Below are positions 60,949 through 64,000 of a stretch of 64,000 nt of DNA, in pieces. The position numbers and the translations under genes are program-made. The notes beneath the pieces were generated by a model that worked only from the letters and a program-made list of their open reading frames with translations, searched no databases and was not told where the DNA came from. Origin of the DNA: Endozoicomonas sp965208385 (lineage in GTDB: Bacteria > Pseudomonadota > Gammaproteobacteria > Pseudomonadales > Endozoicomonadaceae); NCBI GenBank assembly GCA_965208385.1, contig CBDBOO010000049.1, positions 62,001 through 126,000 of the forward strand. The letters run 5' to 3'. Within the stretch, counting starts at the first letter, position 1. Every line of letters starts with the position of its first letter.

Positions 60949-61018
60949 TGGCTTGGATGGCCGGGCGAAAAGGATTTTCGTCTGGTCTGAGGGTTTAAAC
61001 ACAGGGAGTGTTTATTGA

Positions 61019-62296
61019 ATGAGCATGATTGTTGATAGGCGGTTGAACGGTAAAAATAAAAGTGCCGTTAATCGTCAGCGTTTTCTTGACCGGTACAAGA
61101 AACATATCAAGAAAGCTGTTTCCGATGCCGTGAATAAACGCTCCATTACTGATGTTGTTTCTGGCAGTGAAGTCACCATCCCCCGTAAAGATCTTTCGGA
61201 ACCTACGTTCCGTCATGGGCAGGGAGGACGCTATAAGCAGGTGCATCCCGGTAACAAGGAGTTCTCGACGGGTGACCGTATTAAACGACCACAGGGCGGT
61301 GGTGGATCAGGAAGCGGCAAGGGGAAAGCTGGGAATAGTGGTGAAGGGATGGATGAATTTACCTTCCAGATTAACCACGAAGAATTTCTTAAGCATATGT
61401 TTGATAACCTCGAATTGCCCAATTTGATTCGCAAGCAACTGGAGGATGCCACAGAATTCAAACTACGTCAGGCAGGCTATACCACTGCAGGCTCACCTGC
61501 TCGTCTTAATATCATTCGTTCGTTGCGTTCGGCTCATGCCAGGCGAATTGCGCTTTCGGGTGGCGATCGCCGTGAAGTCCGGGCACTGAAAAAAGAATTG
61601 CGGGAAATGGAAGTCAGTCCTGACATTACTGATTCCGAGCACGCCGAAGTATTACGTGAACGTATCAAAGAACTTAATGAGAAATTGAAAAAGCTGCCAT
61701 TTATTGATGATTTCGATCTGAAATACAACAATATGGTAAAAGTACCTTCACCCAGCAATAAGGCCGTTATGTTCTGTGTTATGGATGTTTCCGGTTCCAT
61801 GACCCAGGAAATTAAAGATATGGCCAAGCGCTTCTTTATTCTTCTGTATTTATTTCTGCAACGCAGTTACAAGCAGATAGAAGTGGTTTTTATTCGCCAT
61901 CACACTGCAGCAAAAGAAGTGGATGAAGACGATTTCTTTTATTCACGGGAAACTGGGGGAACTATTGTTTCCAGCGCGCTTGAATTAACCCGGGATGTGA
62001 TTGATAAGCGCTACAGCCCTACCGACTGGAATATCTATGTTGCCCAGGCGTCAGACGGTGATAACTGGGAAGGCGATTCCAGTGTTTGTACCAAGATTCT
62101 GACTGAGCAGATTATGAATAAAGTTCAATATTTTTCTTATGTTGAAATTACCGATCGTGCTCATCAAAACCTTTGGCGTGAGTATGAAGCAGTGGCAGAA
62201 GAGTGCCCGGATTACTTTGCCATGCAACAAATTAAATCACCCTCTGATATATACCCCGTATTCAGACGACTGTTCGAGAAAAGGGAAAGCGCATGA
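61019..62296 (+). CDS. yeaH: YeaH/YhbH-family (DUF444) protein
   Basis: 425 residues. N-terminal basic region, then a Gly-rich flexible stretch (about 95-108, GGGGSGSGKGKAGNSGEG), a helical region and a C-terminal von Willebrand A-type domain with the MIDAS-like MDVSGSM and the later TGGT. Partner of PrkA in all genomes where the pair occurs; the mechanism is unknown. ATG 61019 with AGGGAG upstream. Its last codons overlap the spoVR start (ATGA, 62293-62296), so translation is coupled. Confidence 0.95.
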   Translation: MSMIVDRRLNGKNKSAVNRQRFLDRYKKHIKKAVSDAVNKRSITDVVSGSEVTIPRKDLSEPTFRHGQGGRYKQVHPGNKEFSTGDRIKRPQGGGGSGSGKGKAGNSGEGMDEFTFQINHEEFLKHMFDNLELPNLIRKQLEDATEFKLRQAGYTTAGSPARLNIIRSLRSAHARRIALSGGDRREVRALKKELREMEVSPDITDSEHAEVLRERIKELNEKLKKLPFIDDFDLKYNNMVKVPSPSNKAVMFCVMDVSGSMTQEIKDMAKRFFILLYLFLQRSYKQIEVVFIRHHTAAKEVDEDDFFYSRETGGTIVSSALELTRDVIDKRYSPTDWNIYVAQASDGDNWEGDSSVCTKILTEQIMNKVQYFSYVEITDRAHQNLWREYEAVAEECPDYFAMQQIKSPSDIYPVFRRLFEKRESA

Positions 62297-63792
62297 GCAG
62301 CGAACTAATTTCAACCGGTTCAGAATGGACATTTGAACTCATCCAAACCTACGACAGGGAATTGGCCCGCCTTGCCGATACGTTCAGACTGGATACTTAT
62401 CCGAACCAGATTGAGATTATCAGTTCAGAACAGATGATGGATGCCTATGCTTCCACGGGTATGCCATTAATGTACAACCATTGGAGTTTCGGGAAACAGT
62501 TTCTGAATACCCAGCAGAATTATCAACGGGGGCGCATGGGGCTGGCCTATGAAATTGTTATAAATTCCAACCCTTGTATTGCTTATTTGATGGAAGAAAA
62601 TACCATTACCATGCAGGCTCTGGTTCTTGCCCATGCCAGTTATGGTCATAACTCGTTTTTTAAGGGTAATTATCTGTTTCAGACATGGACAGATGCAGAA
62701 TCCATCATTGATTATCTTTTGTTTGCAAAAAACTATATTGCCCAGTGCGAAGAAAAATACGGCATTGATGCGGTTGAAAATATACTTGATGCCAGCCATG
62801 CCCTGATGAATCAGGGAGTGAATCGTTACAAGCGTCCCAGACCACTATCTGCTGAACAGGAAAAAACGCGACAGGAAGACAGGGCTGAATATATTCAGAG
62901 AACCCTGAATGATATCTGGAGCACAATACCGATTATTGAAAAAGAAGAAGAGAAAGAAAAAATATTCCGTTTTCCAAAAGAGCCGGAAGAAAATCTACTG
63001 TATTTTCTTGAAAAAAATGCTCCTCTACTGGAAACATGGCAGAGAGAAATTCTTCGTATTTCCCGAAAAATTGCTCAATACTATTACCCTCAGCGACAAA
63101 CCCAGGTAATGAATGAGGGATGGGCCTGTTTCTGGCACTATCATTTGCTCCATGAACTTTATAATGAGGGTAAAGTGACTGACGGGTTTATGCTGGAATT
63201 TCTTCATTCACATTCCAGTGTTGTGTTTCAACCATCATTTGAAAGCCCAAATTACAGCGGTATCAACCCTTATACGCTTGGTTTTAATATGTTCATGGAT
63301 ATTCGGCGCATTTGTGAAGAGCCCACTGAAGAGGATAAACGCTGGTTTCCCGATATTGCGGGCAGCAACTGGCTGGATACAGTACATTTCGCTATGAAGA
63401 ACTTTAAAGATGAAAGCTTCATTCTGCAGTTTTTGTCTCCAAAGGTAATGCGCGATATGAGGTTGTTTACTGTGCTTGATGATGAAGCACGATCCTATCT
63501 TGAAGTCGATGCCATTCATGATGATCAGGGATATAAAGCAATACGGGAATCTCTTGCCTCACAATATAATCTGGGTAACAGAGAGCCTAATATTCAGGTT
63601 TACAATGTGGCTGTCAGGAGCGATCGCAAACTGACCTTAAGGCATTATCAGCATGAAGGCCGGCCCATGGGGCAGGATACAGAGGAACTGTTGAAGCACG
63701 TCAGAAAGATATGGCAGTTTGATGTGGAGCTGGAATCATTCCAGGATGATAAAGTCACTAAAACCTATCAGTGTTCTGAAGCACATAAATAA
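62293..63792 (+). CDS. SpoVR-family protein (YcgB-like)
   Basis: 499 residues, full length. Family blocks: MPLMYNHWSFGKQF, the His/Glu-rich YGHNSFFKGNYLFQTW, MNEGWACFWHYHLLHELYNEG and the SGINPYTLGFNMFMDIRRICEEPT region. Named after the Bacillus spore-cortex protein, but widespread in non-sporulating bacteria, where the role is undefined. Third gene of the prkA module, overlapping yeaH by 4 bases. It ends 12 bases before a REP-like hairpin at 63805. Confidence 0.95.
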   Translation: MSSELISTGSEWTFELIQTYDRELARLADTFRLDTYPNQIEIISSEQMMDAYASTGMPLMYNHWSFGKQFLNTQQNYQRGRMGLAYEIVINSNPCIAYLMEENTITMQALVLAHASYGHNSFFKGNYLFQTWTDAESIIDYLLFAKNYIAQCEEKYGIDAVENILDASHALMNQGVNRYKRPRPLSAEQEKTRQEDRAEYIQRTLNDIWSTIPIIEKEEEKEKIFRFPKEPEENLLYFLEKNAPLLETWQREILRISRKIAQYYYPQRQTQVMNEGWACFWHYHLLHELYNEGKVTDGFMLEFLHSHSSVVFQPSFESPNYSGINPYTLGFNMFMDIRRICEEPTEEDKRWFPDIAGSNWLDTVHFAMKNFKDESFILQFLSPKVMRDMRLFTVLDDEARSYLEVDAIHDDQGYKAIRESLASQYNLGNREPNIQVYNVAVRSDRKLTLRHYQHEGRPMGQDTEELLKHVRKIWQFDVELESFQDDKVTKTYQCSEAHK

Positions 63793-63804
63793 AAATGAAT
63801 GCCT

Positions 63805-63864
63805 GGGAGTCTGACCGAGTATAGCGACCGCAGTAGGACGAACTGTTGTCGGTCAGGCTTCTGG
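63805..63864 (+). repeat. REP-like hairpin repeat, copy 2
   Basis: About 60 bases with arms CTGACCGA / TCGGTCAG and the shared core ATAGCG-CCG and TAGGAC found in copy 1 (4209-4262). It sits just after the spoVR stop, the usual place for REP-type or terminator-like palindromes. It is intact here: no IS1182 is inserted. Confidence 0.75.
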
Positions 63865-63985
63865 ATAACCTTTCTCTGAATATATTATTGGTTCAATATA
63901 TAATTCATTTTTTATTCCTTACTTTCGATGACTGAAAGTAAGGAATAATGTGTATTGAAGAAAATAATAAAATAGAGGAAGCGCT

Positions 63986-64000
63986 ATGTTGTCGCTTGAA
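63986..64000 (+). CDS. Start of a gene running off the right edge
   Basis: ATG 63986 with GAGGAA 6 bases upstream opens a frame (MLSLE) that is cut by the window end. Only five codons are visible, so nothing can be said of its product. Confidence 0.4.

Noticed and set aside
1..64000. tRNA, rRNA or CRISPR loci
   Set aside because: No TTCGAATC-type T-arm context, rRNA-like blocks or spaced repeats were noticed on reading; this was by eye and not by tRNAscan or a covariance search.

Overview
The window looks like a chromosomal segment of a marine gammaproteobacterium with moderate GC content and a heavy insertion-sequence load. The glnA-DUF4124-ntrB-ntrC order, PrkA/YeaH/SpoVR, gcdHG and an Lrp-linked bkd cluster fit the Oceanospirillales/Pseudomonadales grade. 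An Endozoicomonas-like genome is my best guess, but that rests on gene content and IS density only. No rRNA, tRNA or CRISPR array was seen.

Layout. (1) 1-4.5 kb: the end of an IS110 transposase abuts the 3' stump of an SPFH/band-7 gene. Two near-identical IS1182-type elements in tandem follow, then a small ribbon-helix-helix gene that was probably the SPFH partner. (2) 4.5-7 kb: a frameshifted psuG, then a MerR regulator divergent from a short-chain dehydrogenase, with a MerR-type 19-bp-spacer promoter. (3) 7.1-9.7 kb: an IS1595-type element interrupted by an IS4-type element, both with clean target duplications. (4) 9.7-16 kb: a chaperone-usher pilus cluster split over two converging strands. 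(5) 16-23.4 kb: the nitrogen-control locus ntrC, ntrB, DUF4124, glnA, with a sigma-54 promoter and NtrC sites, then thiI and folA. (6) 23.6-36 kb: a 781-residue orphan protein, a DUF2057 protein, argA, argE, a phosphate transporter with its DUF47 partner, a CYTH protein, and an orphan GspE/PilB-type ATPase with a periplasmic neighbour.

(7) 36-46 kb is an IS graveyard. One ancestral minus-strand gene of about 335 codons is cut into four pieces by IS66, two tandem IS110 elements (one carrying a MITE) and an IS630 that itself holds ISAs1 and ISKra4 elements. Target duplications let the reading frame be rejoined at every junction. The IS110 pair shares an AGTTACT junction motif, and its long 5' noncoding leaders contain complements of the host target, as expected for bridge/seek RNAs.

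(8) 46-64 kb is ordinary metabolism: mtnN, then a glutarate/lysine degradation operon (gcdH, gcdG, a GabD-type dehydrogenase), bacteriohemerythrin, alanine racemase, Lrp, a PilZ protein, leucine dehydrogenase with a branched-chain keto-acid dehydrogenase complex (E1 alpha, E1 beta, E2), and the prkA-yeaH-spoVR stress module. The window ends in a second copy of a REP-like hairpin whose outer arm matches the IS1182 ends.
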